Assembly: GCA_018907035.1 (NCBI GenBank)
Contig: JACCIC010000005.1
Coordinates: 1,911,001-1,975,000, forward strand
Length of the DNA: 64,000 bases
From: Sycobia sp. Sy_11
Lineage: Eukaryota > Arthropoda > Insecta > Hymenoptera > Epichrysomallidae
Reading direction: 5' to 3'
The translations under genes and the position numbers were made by a program. This document shows, piece by piece, positions 39,001 to 51,410 of the stretch. The first letter of the stretch is position 1. The number at the start of each line of letters is the position of its first letter. Under the pieces are notes generated by a model. That model did no database searches, had not been told where the DNA came from, and saw only the letters and a program-made list of their open reading frames with translations.

Positions 39001-40091
39001 TGTTAATATGTAAATGTCCTTAAAATAGAAGGAAAAAACTTTTGAAAAATCCTTCAAATGATATCTAATATACGAAAGATAAAGCCATAAAACTGCTTAA
39101 TAATTATTTAATGATCAATAGCCTAGAAGCTGAAATAAAGCTATTCAAAATTAGTCAAACATCTCGTTATCCATTCTTAATTGTTGGGTATTTCTAATAA
39201 TTGGTCTTTTGGTTAAAATTATTTTTATCCTAAACGTATACAAAACAGCGTTTCATTCAGTTAAGAAACTGGGCTCAATCTTGGGACATTTTGTCACGAA
39301 ACTGGCCAATTCTTGAAAATGTACTCGATTTCTGCCAGAGCTGTATATATAGTACGATAAAACAAAGCTAAATTTTTTAATCTTCCTCACGAACGCATCG
39401 TCATTTGTTTAAGGTACTCATACTGCACAACTACAAGAGGCTATTGGAGAGTGTTGAATTCTTTAGATACCTGCCTCATGAGGCGATCGTACAATTGGTG
39501 AACTACATTAAACCGGAAATTTATCTGTCCAGCGACGTGGTGGTGAAGGCCGGTCTCCAAGGCGACTCGTTGTATTTCGTCAGCTCGGGCACAGTCGCTA
39601 TTTACACGAGCATTGGGAAAGAGGCAAGTTGCACCCGCGATCTGCGATGCATTATAATATAAGGATCGATGGGGAGGTGTATTTTGTCAATTTGAACGGA
39701 CTTCGAGGGGATTTTACATCGAATAGCAATTAATCGTTGTACAGGCATACGTACACGGCCCCTTACCACCCATCCATCAAGCGTCTCTCGTTAATCGTAG
39801 GTCTGCCACTTGGAGGACGGCTCGTACTTCGGCGAGATCGCACTGGTGATCGATAACGAGGAGCGCGTCGCGAACGTGGTGGCGATCGAGACCTGCGAGA
39901 TTCTGATCGTGCCGCGCGATGCCTTCCAGCAGGTGATCGCCCCCTATCCGAAACTGCTGAGCCGTCTTCAGAAGCTGGCCCTGGAGCGCCTCGAGAAGTC
40001 CTCGCTGCTGGACGACGTTTACAAATTGGACGACACCAATACGAATTACGTGAATATCAGCAATATCAGGAGGAGGAGGAAGAGGGACTGA
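36018..40091 (+). CDS. Divergent HCN/CNG-type cyclic-nucleotide-gated channel, non-canonical pore
   Basis: Nine exons join in phase: 36018-36065, 36196-36389, 36461-36676, 36766-36943, 37027-37166, 37274-37464, 37665-37870, 39414-39623 and 39801-40091; 557 residues. Membrane segments: S1 about 85-105, S2 114-137, S3 155-175 (ending DFLSAVP), S4 190-212, S5 224-245 (GLHWSACL, as in HCN), S6 304-328. The C-linker has LLQQLQEYMHYKELP and SLREV. The cyclic-nucleotide-binding domain spans about 405-530, with FGEIAL at 471-476 and the phosphate-contact arginine at 483. Two oddities: the pore segment reads SLVSSSHYLN near 288-297 where HCN channels have CIGYG, and S4 keeps only three lysine/arginine residues (196, 199, 201). 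Intron 8 starts with GC instead of GT. The first exon, 16 codons, is the least certain part. An AATAAA lies at 40643. Function as an ion channel is inferred from the fold only. Confidence 0.87.
37871..39413 (+). other. Largest intron of the channel gene
   Basis: 1543 bp between GTTAGC and an AAG acceptor. AT-rich; nothing else recognised. Confidence 0.7.
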
Positions 40092-40108
40092 TGGATGATT
40101 GGAACGGG

Positions 40109-40147
<39 letters not shown>

Positions 40148-42291
40148 TAATTTTTTAGCTTGCGCCATAGTGAATATATAGAGACTTTTATTCGATCAAC
40201 ATTTAAACTATATCAACGTACAGCAGTATCGGGGTAATACTGTAACAAACTCTCGCTATATGTTATTTTAAACTTTACGGCATTTTTAGACGTATATATG
40301 TATAATAACTATAATTTTTACTTAGGCTGCCTCGATCGTAATAGAAATAAGGCTTTCGCCAATGCTTAATAATAATCAGCATCTACTCTGTATGTAATAA
40401 TAATAATAATACCGTAGTCTACATTGTAAAAGATAACTTGTTAACAAGGAATCGAGTGGACGAATAATAACTTAACGTTTGAAAATCTGTTTATGAAGCA
40501 TCCGTCGCGTTATTTGTTCGTATTTTCATCGATGAATAATTTTCATGTAAATGCTAAGAATCGCAGAGATAGGATTGAAAAAATATTTGTAATCCACTGC
40601 ATCGGGTGTAAAGTAAAGTCTTTAACGATTCTTATTTTATATAATAAATAGACGTAAAATTGATCCTCGAAGCATGATTAATAAGTAACAATAATATACA
40701 AGAACTGAATGTCCAATTTTAACGTTTGTACCACTGGACTATCGCGAAAATATACCGAACTAAGCGGTGAAAGAAAAGTACTCGAGATTAAAATTTTCAA
40801 GAAATCAAAGCGAGACTATCCGAATAAGTAACCGACATTTTGGAAGGTGGAGGTAAGATATATTTTTCAACCCTTTCTATATATACACACTCCTCTCATC
40901 CAATTTATACATACACTATAGATATTTTGTGCACAAGATAATTTTTAAACGGCTATCTGTAAAATAATTCTAAGAAATGAAAAACAATTCTATCAATAAG
41001 GTAAATATTTTGTGGAGCATAATCGTTAAACTTAAAAAAAATTTATACATATCACAATGGTTTACTTTTCTATACCATGACTAGAGATTCTTTGTTCCAA
41101 GGGCGAGTATGCAAAAGGTGAATAAAGCTCCCCTACTTTTTGTCGAATATTGAAATTCTACATTCTACAGCATTAGCCTTACTAACAAGGAACGAGTTAC
41201 ACTTTTGGGTCCTGGATTTGGCTAGAATTCACACAATCTTCTCTAACATACGGATATGGAACATCTGTTGAATGCCTGGTCTAACAAAATGTTGAATTAA
41301 AATTTTTTATTTATACCTATTATTCTAAAAAATAATTTAATTTTTTTTTCAGAAACATTCTTCATTTCGTATAGAACGTAATGACACTAAAAAATCCTAT
41401 TATTTAAACGTACGAAATAGAAATAAAATATAATATTAATTTAATTCCATGCATTATTTGTCATTTTACAAATCGAATATTGAATAAGAAATAAAAATCC
41501 TAACGATCCAGCTCAATATTGCAATCAGGTAATGCATGTGAAATTAATGCTGCTATTTTTATTAGATTTGGCTGCAAGGTCAATAGAATCATTGGAAATA
41601 CTGAAGTATTTCATTTAGTTTAGATTACTTTCATTCATTCATTATTTCTACTGCGTACTGAATCAAACGGATTTTCAATTCTGATTGAATTTGCAGTTTT
41701 ACAAATTACAAAGAATGCGCATACAAAGTACAATTGTTCTAGTGGAGAAATGTCTTCTATGAAGTAAACAATTTATTTGAGCAACACAAATTTTAATTCT
41801 AGTAACTTGTGGGCCAAACGGACCTTATATTATATATTAGGAACGTTATATTTATATATTAGGAACGATTTTATAAATTCAAGTGTAATCCAGGACACCT
41901 TCCTTGCAAGTCCTTCACGTTAAAAGGCTCTCCATTCGAAATTGAATTGGCTAATTCGCTATTTTCGTATTAAAGACTCTGGACCAATCGAGTTTTTCTT
42001 ATACCGATCAGGTTTCTTGATGTTCCAGTGTCAATAAGTCAAAAATGACAGAGCCCTATGTATATTAAACAGTCGTGTATCATAATGATACATGTTTTGT
42101 TCCTCTAAACCATGAACGATCAACGTAACTCATGATGAAAGCTAGATAATTCTTACATAGAGGAAGAAATAAGCCTCAAACCTATATATAAATATACTTG
42201 AGCAACTTTCGCGTATACTCGCGTGAGCGAGCAGACAATCGAAAACAATATATATATATACAATCATACATAATCCTATAACGATACAGTA
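40092..42291. other. Convergent intergenic region
   Basis: Lies between the 3' ends of the channel gene (plus) and the cysteine-rich gene (minus). It holds the (AT)n tract at 40112-40144 and candidate polyadenylation signal AATAAA at 40643-40648. No gene recognised. Confidence 0.6.
40112..40144. repeat. (AT)n microsatellite in the channel 3' UTR
   Basis: About 33 bp of alternating AT starting 20 bp after the channel stop codon. Confidence 0.9.
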
Positions 42292-45200
42292 TCAGGCCCG
42301 ATCGTAGTTGACGATCGTCCTGCACTCGCGCATCTTCCTCGGATGCCTGTACGACTGCTGATAGATCGAGGTGAGCCTCCAGTGCTCCGGGTAGTCCGCG
42401 TCCCTGCAGCCCGCGACGACGCTGAAAGGCGGCGCCAGGCTGTCGATGCAGAACGAGCGCCTCGCGTAGGGGGTGCGCGGCCGGGGCGCCGCCCCCTTCG
42501 GCTCTCTGATGCCCCCCACGGCGCCGCCGCCGGGCATCAGTCCGTCGCGCTTGCGCGCCACCACGGCGCAGCCCTGCTTCTGCAGGCAGGAGGCCGAGCG
42601 GCAGGGGCGGGCCGGCCTCCTCGGCGGGCCGGCGCCACCGCGGGCCCCCGGGGGATTCCGGGCGCAGGCGTAGCAGTGGCGATTGAACTGGGCGCGCCTG
42701 ACGCGTGCCCCGGCGCCGACGCCGCGGCGCGCGCTCGCGCCGTCCGCGCCGTCGGCTTCGGCGCTTATGCGGATGGAGCTGAAGTTCTCGCAGAGGTCCT
42801 CGCCCGAGTCCGTGGCGGGGCCGCGGTCGGGGCTGTGCTGCGGACGGAGCGGGAAATGCGCCGCGGTATGAAGTCGTTTGCGTCGATGGAAATGTGTATA
42901 GAGGATGTGGGTGGTGGGTTGTTTTTGTTTTTTCTTTTTTTTTTTTTTTCGACTCGGTTGAGTGATTAGAACATATATGTATATATGAGAGCTGCGCGTA
43001 ATTTGGATAAATGCCCGATGTGGTTTCGAACTGTGAGGTACCAAGGACGAGATATTCAAACTTTCCGGGAGATATAATTGTTATTCTTTAATTCTCTCTT
43101 CCTTTCTTTGATTTCGTCAAAACATAGAGATCGAAATCAGAGAAAAATAACTATTATCGGTTTCGGATATTTACGGGTGCAACAATAGCCGTCGCGGTTT
43201 TTTATTCAATTCTTAAATTTAGATGAATAATTTATTATAAGTGGGTGGTAGTGTACGCTTGCTTTCGTGCATTTCTATAGAAAATTTTAACGAAGTAATA
43301 GCCTGCGAATGATCTTGCGATAATTTCAATTTTATATATCTGCATAAGATTAAAGTTAGATAATAAATACAGCTTATATTTTCGCGCATGCATTCATTAG
43401 CGAATTTATACAAATACACGAGTTATAAGTTGTTTAATATTTTATAAATATTTATCTGAAAATATCATAAATGAGTTTTAATTATTTAAATTTGTAGATA
43501 TTCTTTTTAAAATCTTGAAAATTAAGCTATATTCGGTAAAAATACTAAACCTGCATCTAATTTTATTATGTCGGTTCAATTTGAATCACAGGAACGAACA
43601 TTTGTTTTTTAATTTAGCTAGTTTGTTCTTTTTTAGTTTTCAGTTTTTCTGAATTTTCAAAGGATATATGGTATTCACCGAGATTTTGAAAATAAATTTT
43701 AGCTTTTTGAGCACGAATTTTGAACATGCAATTTCAAAAAAATGTTTGATCAATCATGAAACCTTCTATTTATACTATATACGTTGACCGATATAAGGCA
43801 ACTCGAAATTAAACTAATAAATATTTTTATTGGTCTTACACAGTCAAACTGCCATTACGATTATTATATATTTTAGATTAAAACATTAAAAATAGATCCA
43901 TTTTTATTAATAGTTTCATTCTTAAAGCATACAAGCTGCATGACAATATCTCGTGCTCATTGTTCGGCTTCGGAATTTTATTTTACTTAAAATATGAAAG
44001 CAAAATATCGCGTATCGATTCTCATAAATTTCTTTAACAAAATGCCGATTTGTATTGACGTTTAATTCAAATGATGTTTTAAAAAATCTTAACCTGCTAA
44101 ATCCTTAAATGAAAGCAAGATATATACTATTAATTTCTCTATGTGCGATTCATAACAATTAAAAAACAAAAAACTGTTCCTTCCTTTATGACAAATAGTT
44201 TTTTTATATCATTCCTATCAATTATCACTGCCCGCGCGTAATGTGATGAAATCTTATTTTATATTTTCTCAATAGAGGCCAAGTGCAGAGTTTCCCGGGT
44301 CTTCTCAATAGATCTGAATAGATCTCAATTTTTTGAAAGCTATTTTTCACCTCCCGAGCAAGAAGTGCGAGGGTGGAATAAAAACGTTAATTTCATCCAT
44401 TTGAATTATGAATAACAATTTATCTCATATTTTTTCGACACATGTACACTAGATATATATATATACAGTTACAAAATCTCGAGTAATTTTTGTACTATAA
44501 TATTACCAAAGAAAACGTCAATCATGGTGCTCGAAGACACCTCTGAAATGACAAGAAAAATGACCGACATGAATATAGAAATAACACAGTGTTCGTATGA
44601 TGAGAATTGATATTTCGTTAAAAATAAGTGTTTATGTACTTAAAATATATTAAAAATTAATGAAAAACATATTAAAAGAACCAAAGAATAAACGTGATAT
44701 AATTGTTTTCTTCTATGAACAAATTCCTTAGAAGCATAACTATCATATCAACGGCAAATAACCGTTGTCTTATCGCATTTAATTGTTATTATTGCCGACC
44801 GTTCCTTATGACTATTCTCGATTCCAATGTCATAAATTAAATCGAAAACAAAAAAAAAAAAAAAAAAAGAACTCGACGAAATCTCACTAAGGTACGCGGT
44901 ATACTGTCGTGTCGGCCACGTTTCTTAGTTCCGCTCCCCGTCGCGCGTGGCGCACGTTGCGCTCAAACTGCCAACAAACTGGTGCAGCAACCAGAGGTGC
45001 AGCCCACCACCACCGCGCCCGACTTACGAGTGACGAGTAAACGTATACCTGTGAACACTTGTCGCAGGGCAGATGGCGGTCGCAGTCGCAGGCGTCCTCG
45101 TCGTGCCGGGCAGCCGCGGCCTCGTGCCGCCCGCGGCCGGGTATGCAGCCCTCCCTGACGTCGACCCGGGGCCCCGTGCGCGAGACCAGGGCGAAGATCG

Positions 45201-45839
45201 CGGGCGCCGGCCCGCCCTCCGAGCCGTCGATGTGCGCCGGCCGCCTGGGCTCGTACGCCGCGTCCGTCGGCGTCTCCCAGCAGATCGCCAGGTCCATGTA
45301 GGTGGTCGGCTTCTTGCAGCCGAGGACGGGCGCGTAGCGGTGCACCCGGCTCAGCTCCCTCTTGCGGTTGAGGGCCTGGCGCCGGGGCACGATCCTCTGG
45401 CACCTGTCGGCCGGAAGTCGGCATTGAGATCGAACGACAATCGGTGGACGTTTAAAGTAATTAGCCGAGTTTGAGACTGTCCTTTAGACTTTTTCTAGTG
45501 CACTTTACGTCGACCGTTTTTGAATATGGACTATTGAATAATTCTATTGGTCTGACAATCCTACATTAAATCAGTTAAATAAATATTAACTATTAGAATT
45601 TTAATGACATTCAAACTGTCCTTATTTATGATCACGCCCGTAGACTGATCTTATTTAATGGACTAATATTTATGTTATTCAATTTAACAGGACTGGAAGA
45701 TCAATAATAGCATCTATTAGTTTATCGTTTAAACTGTATATATAATTTATCACTTTTATCAATAATTATAGTTTCAGTTCAATTCATATAAAATAAGAAA
45801 ATAAAATAAAATACAAATTCAAATGAAAAAATCAAATTC

Positions 45840-45893
<54 letters not shown>

Positions 45894-46207
45894 CTAAGAG
45901 AGTTATTAACAACAAGGCTTAAGTAATTAGTCTTATGATTAAAAATAAGAATAGACTTTCGTAATTTTCTTGAAAGTTCTCATAAAAGTCGATCGAAGAA
46001 TGAGGAAGTAATATAATATGGTAATAAATTTTGTTCTATATGATAATAAAAAAAATGATGAATTCTTTTTATATAATTATTTCAAATTTATCTCCATTGT
46101 ACATACAACATTAGTAAATTCTGTAAGATAATTTTTTTAGAAAAAAAAATGACCTGCAGGTATATGTTAATACAAAAGAAAATGAATTAATGTGTATAAT
46201 TATATTT

Positions 46208-46270
<63 letters not shown>

Positions 46271-47006
46271 TTCAATGTATATTGAAATTGTAGCATTCTT
46301 ATAATGTATTTGAAAGCTGTTACGTTGATTTTAAATAATTTAGATAATGATATATAAACTCACCAAATTAATTATATGATATCTGAATTCAATATGTCAT
46401 TATGTTAAAATACTGAAAAGCCGAAGCAATTTTAATAGTATCGTTGTTCTTATATGACGTCTGGAACGATTCTGCGCATAATATATAAAAAAAGATCAGT
46501 TTTCTATTCATTATTAGGAGGCAAATCACTCGCATTCTTGTATTTGGTTTATCAAATAGTGGAAGACCTCGAATGAAACAGTAATTTTTAATAATAATTT
46601 TATGTTACAATAAATAGATTCCAGAATTCTTGTGAATAATTATACGAGAGAAAATTCAGTGCCGTGCAAGATTAATCAAATAGTTGAGGATACTTCGAAG
46701 TATTTTTAATGCTAAATTATCTATACGAATTGCTTCAACTAAAATTATTATGTATGTTTAGTCATAATATTTAATAAAGAACTTAATTGAATTGATAATT
46801 TTAATTACAATGTTTCTATATGGCAAAAGTTAAAAGATTATCTTTCATTTACTTTAATAAGTATTTAATTAAGAACTATTTGTGTAAATATTTATTTGAA
46901 TGAAATGGGAAATTAAAAAAAAAAATTTTGTTGAATTTCAACTAGTTCTATCTCATTTGAATTTTTCTAATTGTCAAGAAAATCCTACATACCAAATCTA
47001 TTTATG

Positions 47007-47071
<65 letters not shown>

Positions 47072-48375
47072 CACAACATTTTTCAGAAAACAAATAAAAA
47101 AACATTAAACGAGGCAATAAAAAGAAAATTAAATTAATTAATAAATTTATATTAGTATCTATGTTGCATCTACATTGCTTTTTAGTAAATTTTTAGGTAT
47201 ATATGAAGGTTGACTTCTTTATCTCCTCATTATTCTATGTGTAAAATGCATTATATATAGCTACTTTAGTAATTAGCAATCAATATTGGTAAGCCTGTGA
47301 TTGGAGTAAATTCGTTATTACATCGTGAAATAACACAAATGTGCGTTAAGCACGAGTTGAGATCGCGGAGTCCTATAAAAGACAAATCAGCGTAGAGGCA
47401 AATTTAACTAAAGTAGCTTTAAAATTAAATTTTCCTTCCAAAACGAATAGCCTGGAAGCGAAGCAATCGCACGATCCTCTATATTCAACTGTTTAACAAC
47501 GATTCAGTTCCTACAGATATTCTATAGGCACCCTCGCATTCTCCATGAACCAATTCTTTGTGAAATCGAAAGTAAATTTTTTAACACCATCCAAAAACTG
47601 GTGGAGAACGTTCTACAGCATACCGTTGGTCCCGTGAATTTGTTCAATTTTTTGTCATTGGTTTCTATTGAAACTAGCCTGTTGATTCAAACAAATAGAG
47701 AAGGGTTGAGAAGACTAACCGATTTATGTATTTATTTAATATCAAATTACTCATTGCGAAAATTTAGAATGAGCATTTGTTTTTGACATTTCTCAAACTG
47801 GCTAATATTTAGGGATTGGAAAGTCACCAGCAAAAATTATTCTCATATTAATTTTCCTATCAAATTCGCCATAAAAAATATAGTAATATACATTTTTACG
47901 ATAAATAAGGAATTGGTCAAGTTAGAATTTGAGATCAAAGAACTCTAAAAGGAGATGAAATCATTAGCAAAAGTATAGATAAAACTTTAAATGTTCTATA
48001 CAAAAATATGGAAATGTTTCCTGTCATGGGAAATATGAAATAATTGTTTCTATCGCGTTTTGATGAAAATGAAGGATGTAACCATCTTTATCACTTGAAA
48101 AATTGAAACAAATCAGTATTGTTAGCAACTTTTAAATCCCTCCATAGAAATGATTTATAAACAATTAAAAAACATATGAAAACAATATATATTATAATTT
48201 TTCACTGTGAACTATAAATTAACAAGCGATTGAAATAAACGAGGTATATCGGTGAATATATCATTAATTTTCGATTTTTATAAATTATAGATTTTCGCGG
48301 ATATATTTTTCACTTTAATCCTTTATAAGGTTTTCTGTATTAAAATTTTTCAGCTCTTTAATAATAGTATACCTT

Positions 48376-48424
<49 letters not shown>

Positions 48425-50053
48425 GCAAATATTGTGACTGTAGATAATATACGCCTATTGGGTCTCAATATTAATAAAAATGACAGTTCGATCCGGACTC
48501 ACAGTACCAAAAAAATTATGGAGATCGTTTCTTTATTATAAACGTATCTGACGCTTTGAAGATTCTTTGATACTAAAAAGGGTAGGTCAATAAATTTATT
48601 CATGCTAGGAGCTGGCACGGAAATCTCAGATCAAATGAAATAATAAGGTTCAATTGACTTGTTAATTCGCGTTTTGTCAATATCAAGACTGGATGAGATT
48701 TAGTTAAATATTGTCTTGGTATCGAAAAAATATTGATCAATGAAGTATCGTCTTGGTCTTTTACGAGTCTTTGAATGATCGGTCTTGGTATTGTAAAAAA
48801 GTCTGGTCTTAATTTTAAAAATTGGGCCAAGATTTACTTAAAATAATTTATATACAGTCACAAGACCAAGAAAATATTTTCATAAATAATAGTTTTTCAC
48901 ACTTATATGACAAAATGATAAAAAATAAATGGATTCATTACTTAAGTAACGCCTACGCTTTGACATAACGATGCTTCGACTTACAATGAAACTATCATAA
49001 ATAGTAAAAATTCCTTAATCCATTAAATTATATGGAATCAATAATATTAAAGCAATCTCAATCGACAAACTTATTCAAAGAAAACAACTGGAACATTGTC
49101 TGTGCGGTATTTATTATAAATAGCAAGATTGTGGACAATTATATATGATTATCATCGTGTGCAAAAATAATGTTACAAACGTACAAAAAGTAATTACAAA
49201 CGTAGATAATGAAAGTCTTTTTTACGATGATAATAATGATTTTAGTTTTAATAATCTTGAAGATTTAAATAACATTTAAGTTTCTAATGCATTGAAGATT
49301 TCAAATAATATACGAGACCAGACAATACCGGGAAAGATCTTGGGGATTGGTGAAACCCTACTACTGATACAGTTACATCTGATTACAGCAGATACGTATA
49401 TGATGTTAAAAATACTTTTATGGAAAAATCAAGGAATTTTTGAATAGGAAAAACATACTGATTTTGCCATAACTTTGACGCCTTCCACTTCCAGAAAATC
49501 GTTTACTGGAAGTTAATCTCTAAAAAAAAAAACCAAACGCGAGATCCTTCGGCACTCCGCTAGAACATTACTCAATAATTGTTTGGCCGAGGATAAAGCA
49601 TTGCCCCTTTCGATTTCACAAAAAAAAAAAAAAAAACGGCCCGCGCGCAATACAATACAGGAATCAGCATCGCGTCGGGTCCTCGCACTCGCCGTTCATC
49701 CCGCGCGTTCTTGCGTACACGTACCTCTTGACCGCCTGGCACATGCAGGGATCGAGCGCCCGCCTACGGGCCGTGAATATGGCGTCGTCCACGCGGTCGG
49801 GCAGCGGCTGATGCTGGAGATTCTCCGCGTGGAACTTCCTCGCGGTGGCGAACCTGTCGTAGCAGGAGCCCGGCGGCTCGAGGGGCCCCGGCGCCGGGGA
49901 GGCGGCCTCCTCCTGGCCGGTGCGCTCGACGCCGCCACCGCCGCCGCCGCCGCCGCCGGCCGCCAGGTCCGGGGCCCGGCAGGCGTGCTCGCGGATCGGC
50001 TCGCCGGTGCGGGTGACGCTGCCCGGGCAGTGGACGCAGCACTTCCGCTGCAT
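42292..50053 (-). CDS. Cysteine-rich protein of unknown function
   Basis: Three minus-strand exons join in phase: 50053-49725 (ATG at 50053), 45403-45049 and 42837-42292 (TGA); 409 residues. The exon 1 donor AG|GTACGT and the exon 2 acceptor CGACAG leave a split arginine codon, and the third exon joins in phase 0. I do not recognise the family. About 24 cysteines (6%) are spread along the whole chain. Exon 1 starts MQRKCCVHCPGS and holds a run of nine glycines near 33-41 and CMCQAVKR at its end. Exon 2 carries GCKKPTTYMDLAICWETP and CDCDRHLPCDKC. Exon 3 is rich in G, A, R and P and ends with HWRLTSIYQQSYRHP and RECRTIVNYDRA. No signal peptide or membrane segment is seen. The exons are far more GC-rich than the introns, and conserved-looking segments sit at the exon joins. 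A structural or sperm/ciliary role is possible from the tyrosine-tryptophan motifs, but that is a guess. Confidence 0.65.
42838..45048 (-). other. Intron 2 of the cysteine-rich gene
   Basis: AT-rich over most of its length, with a short TA run at 44452-44465 and poly-A at 44851-44868. No exon recognised. Confidence 0.6.
45843..45890. repeat. (AT)n microsatellite
   Basis: About 48 bp of alternating TA. Confidence 0.95.
46212..46267. repeat. (AT)n microsatellite
   Basis: About 56 bp of alternating AT. Confidence 0.95.
47010..47068. repeat. (AT)n microsatellite
   Basis: About 59 bp of alternating AT. Confidence 0.95.
47495..47786 (+). pseudogene. Unrecognised stop-free coding-like fragment
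   Basis: About 96 codons without a stop in otherwise very AT-rich DNA, including HPRILHEPILCEIESKFF, IQKLVENVLQHTVGPVNLF and TNREGLRRL. The residue mix looks like a real protein. I match it to no family. It has no clear start, and it lies inside the intron of a gene on the other strand. It could be an exon of a nested gene or a relic. Confidence 0.22.
48379..48421. repeat. (AT)n microsatellite
   Basis: About 43 bp of alternating AT. Confidence 0.95.
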
Positions 50054-50307
50054 GTGGACGGGCGATACGTTCGATAGGGTCGCCGTTACGGCGCGCGGCC
50101 GGGCCTATCGCGATTACCGGGGCGGCCGGCGCGTCGCGGCAGCTTTGATTGATAAGCTCGCGCGCCGCGGCACTCGGTGGCCATTGATGCCCGCGCTCTT
50201 GCACTTCCGGTGGGAGCGCGACGCGAGCTTTGTCGGCGAGCGCTGTCTTTGCGGGGCGTGCAGGCGCATTCCCCCCCCCCCGCCCGGCCTTCTATCGTTC
50301 GAAGATC

Positions 50308-50334
50308 AGATAAATAAATAAATAAATAAATAAG

Positions 50335-50371
<37 letters not shown>
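50308..50371. repeat. (AAAT)n followed by (AT)n
   Basis: About seven AAAT units run into a 34-bp AT tract. Confidence 0.93.
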
Positions 50372-50373
<2 letters not shown>

Positions 50374-50948
50374 CTTGATTACGTTCGGTTGATTTGACAC
50401 GAATCTGCACTTGGTGGATTGAACGTATATCGCGCGATTTCAATACTCATATAATTGATATCATATCAATTGTACATACGATAACAATTACGATAGGTGG
50501 TTCACGTATCTGCACATACACATATAATATGCGTGGACACGCTTATGCGGTTTTCCTCGCAAGCTCTTGCGTATACATAATTGTATATAAATCACTTTAT
50601 GCGGATACGCTGCACTCGTTTTACAAAACCGAAGCGCAATTGATAATCTTCGGAGGCCTTTAGCCTACTCTTCCATCGCCATGTCATACTGCTCATTACG
50701 CTAAACCATCGCGTCGGCGCGTGCAATTTTCCCAACGAATTAAACGCTCGACGTCGATCGAAAAATTAAGCCTGCCGCGTGGATTTCGGCGCGACGATCG
50801 CGAGCGTACTCGGAAACGCGAAATTTTTCATTCCAAAGATTATCAAGCGAAAATCATCGACTACGAAATGTAGAGAACGCGAATTCTGAATTCTTCGCGC
50901 CCCGCTGTAACCGACGAATCGCTCGATTTTAGGCGAAGGCAACAAAAA

Positions 50949-50982
<34 letters not shown>

Positions 50983-51351
50983 GGCACCTGCCCAATACGC
51001 CCTGTAATAATACACACCGCGCAGGAAGTCGCGAGGTGCATTACAAAGCGGGTTCCGTCACTGCCGCCGCGAAAGCTCTGCCATCCGCTTCGTTCCCTGG
51101 TCCCCGTCTCCTGCCCCCACCCCCCTTTGCAAGCTCCTCGCTGTTTGCTTGGCAACGGGGGCGGGGGGAGGCTCATAGTTCAATACCCATCTGAACGTTA
51201 CGTAAGCAGCCGCGGCAATTGAAGCCGAAAAAGCTCCGCGGGTTTCCGTGTCTTTACACACACACACACACACACACAAACACACACGCGCGCGCGCTCC
51301 ACCAAAAAAGATTCGATGCGCTTTGGGAATATTCTGTGTATATGAAATATT

Positions 51352-51354
<3 letters not shown>

Positions 51355-51406
<52 letters not shown>
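51355..51406. repeat. (CT)n microsatellite
   Basis: About 52 bp of CT dinucleotides. A CA run lies at 51256-51290. Confidence 0.95.

Positions 51407-51410
<4 letters not shown>

Larger units (their letters stand above)
45404..49724 (-). other. Intron 1 of the cysteine-rich gene (4.3 kb)
   Basis: Very AT-rich, with four long AT tracts. It also holds a stop-free stretch at 47495-47786 and degenerate CTTGGTCTTGG-type sequence at 48.64-48.84 and 49.31-49.36 kb related to the element at 54051-54210. Confidence 0.6.

Noticed and set aside
42343..42969. 208-codon plus-strand open frame
   Set aside because: It is the antisense shadow of the GC-rich last exon of the cysteine-rich gene; few stops are expected in such GC-rich DNA, and the minus-strand frame has matching splice phases.
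49583..50321. Alanine/arginine-rich open frames on both strands
   Set aside because: These are GC-rich shadow frames of exon 1 of the cysteine-rich gene.
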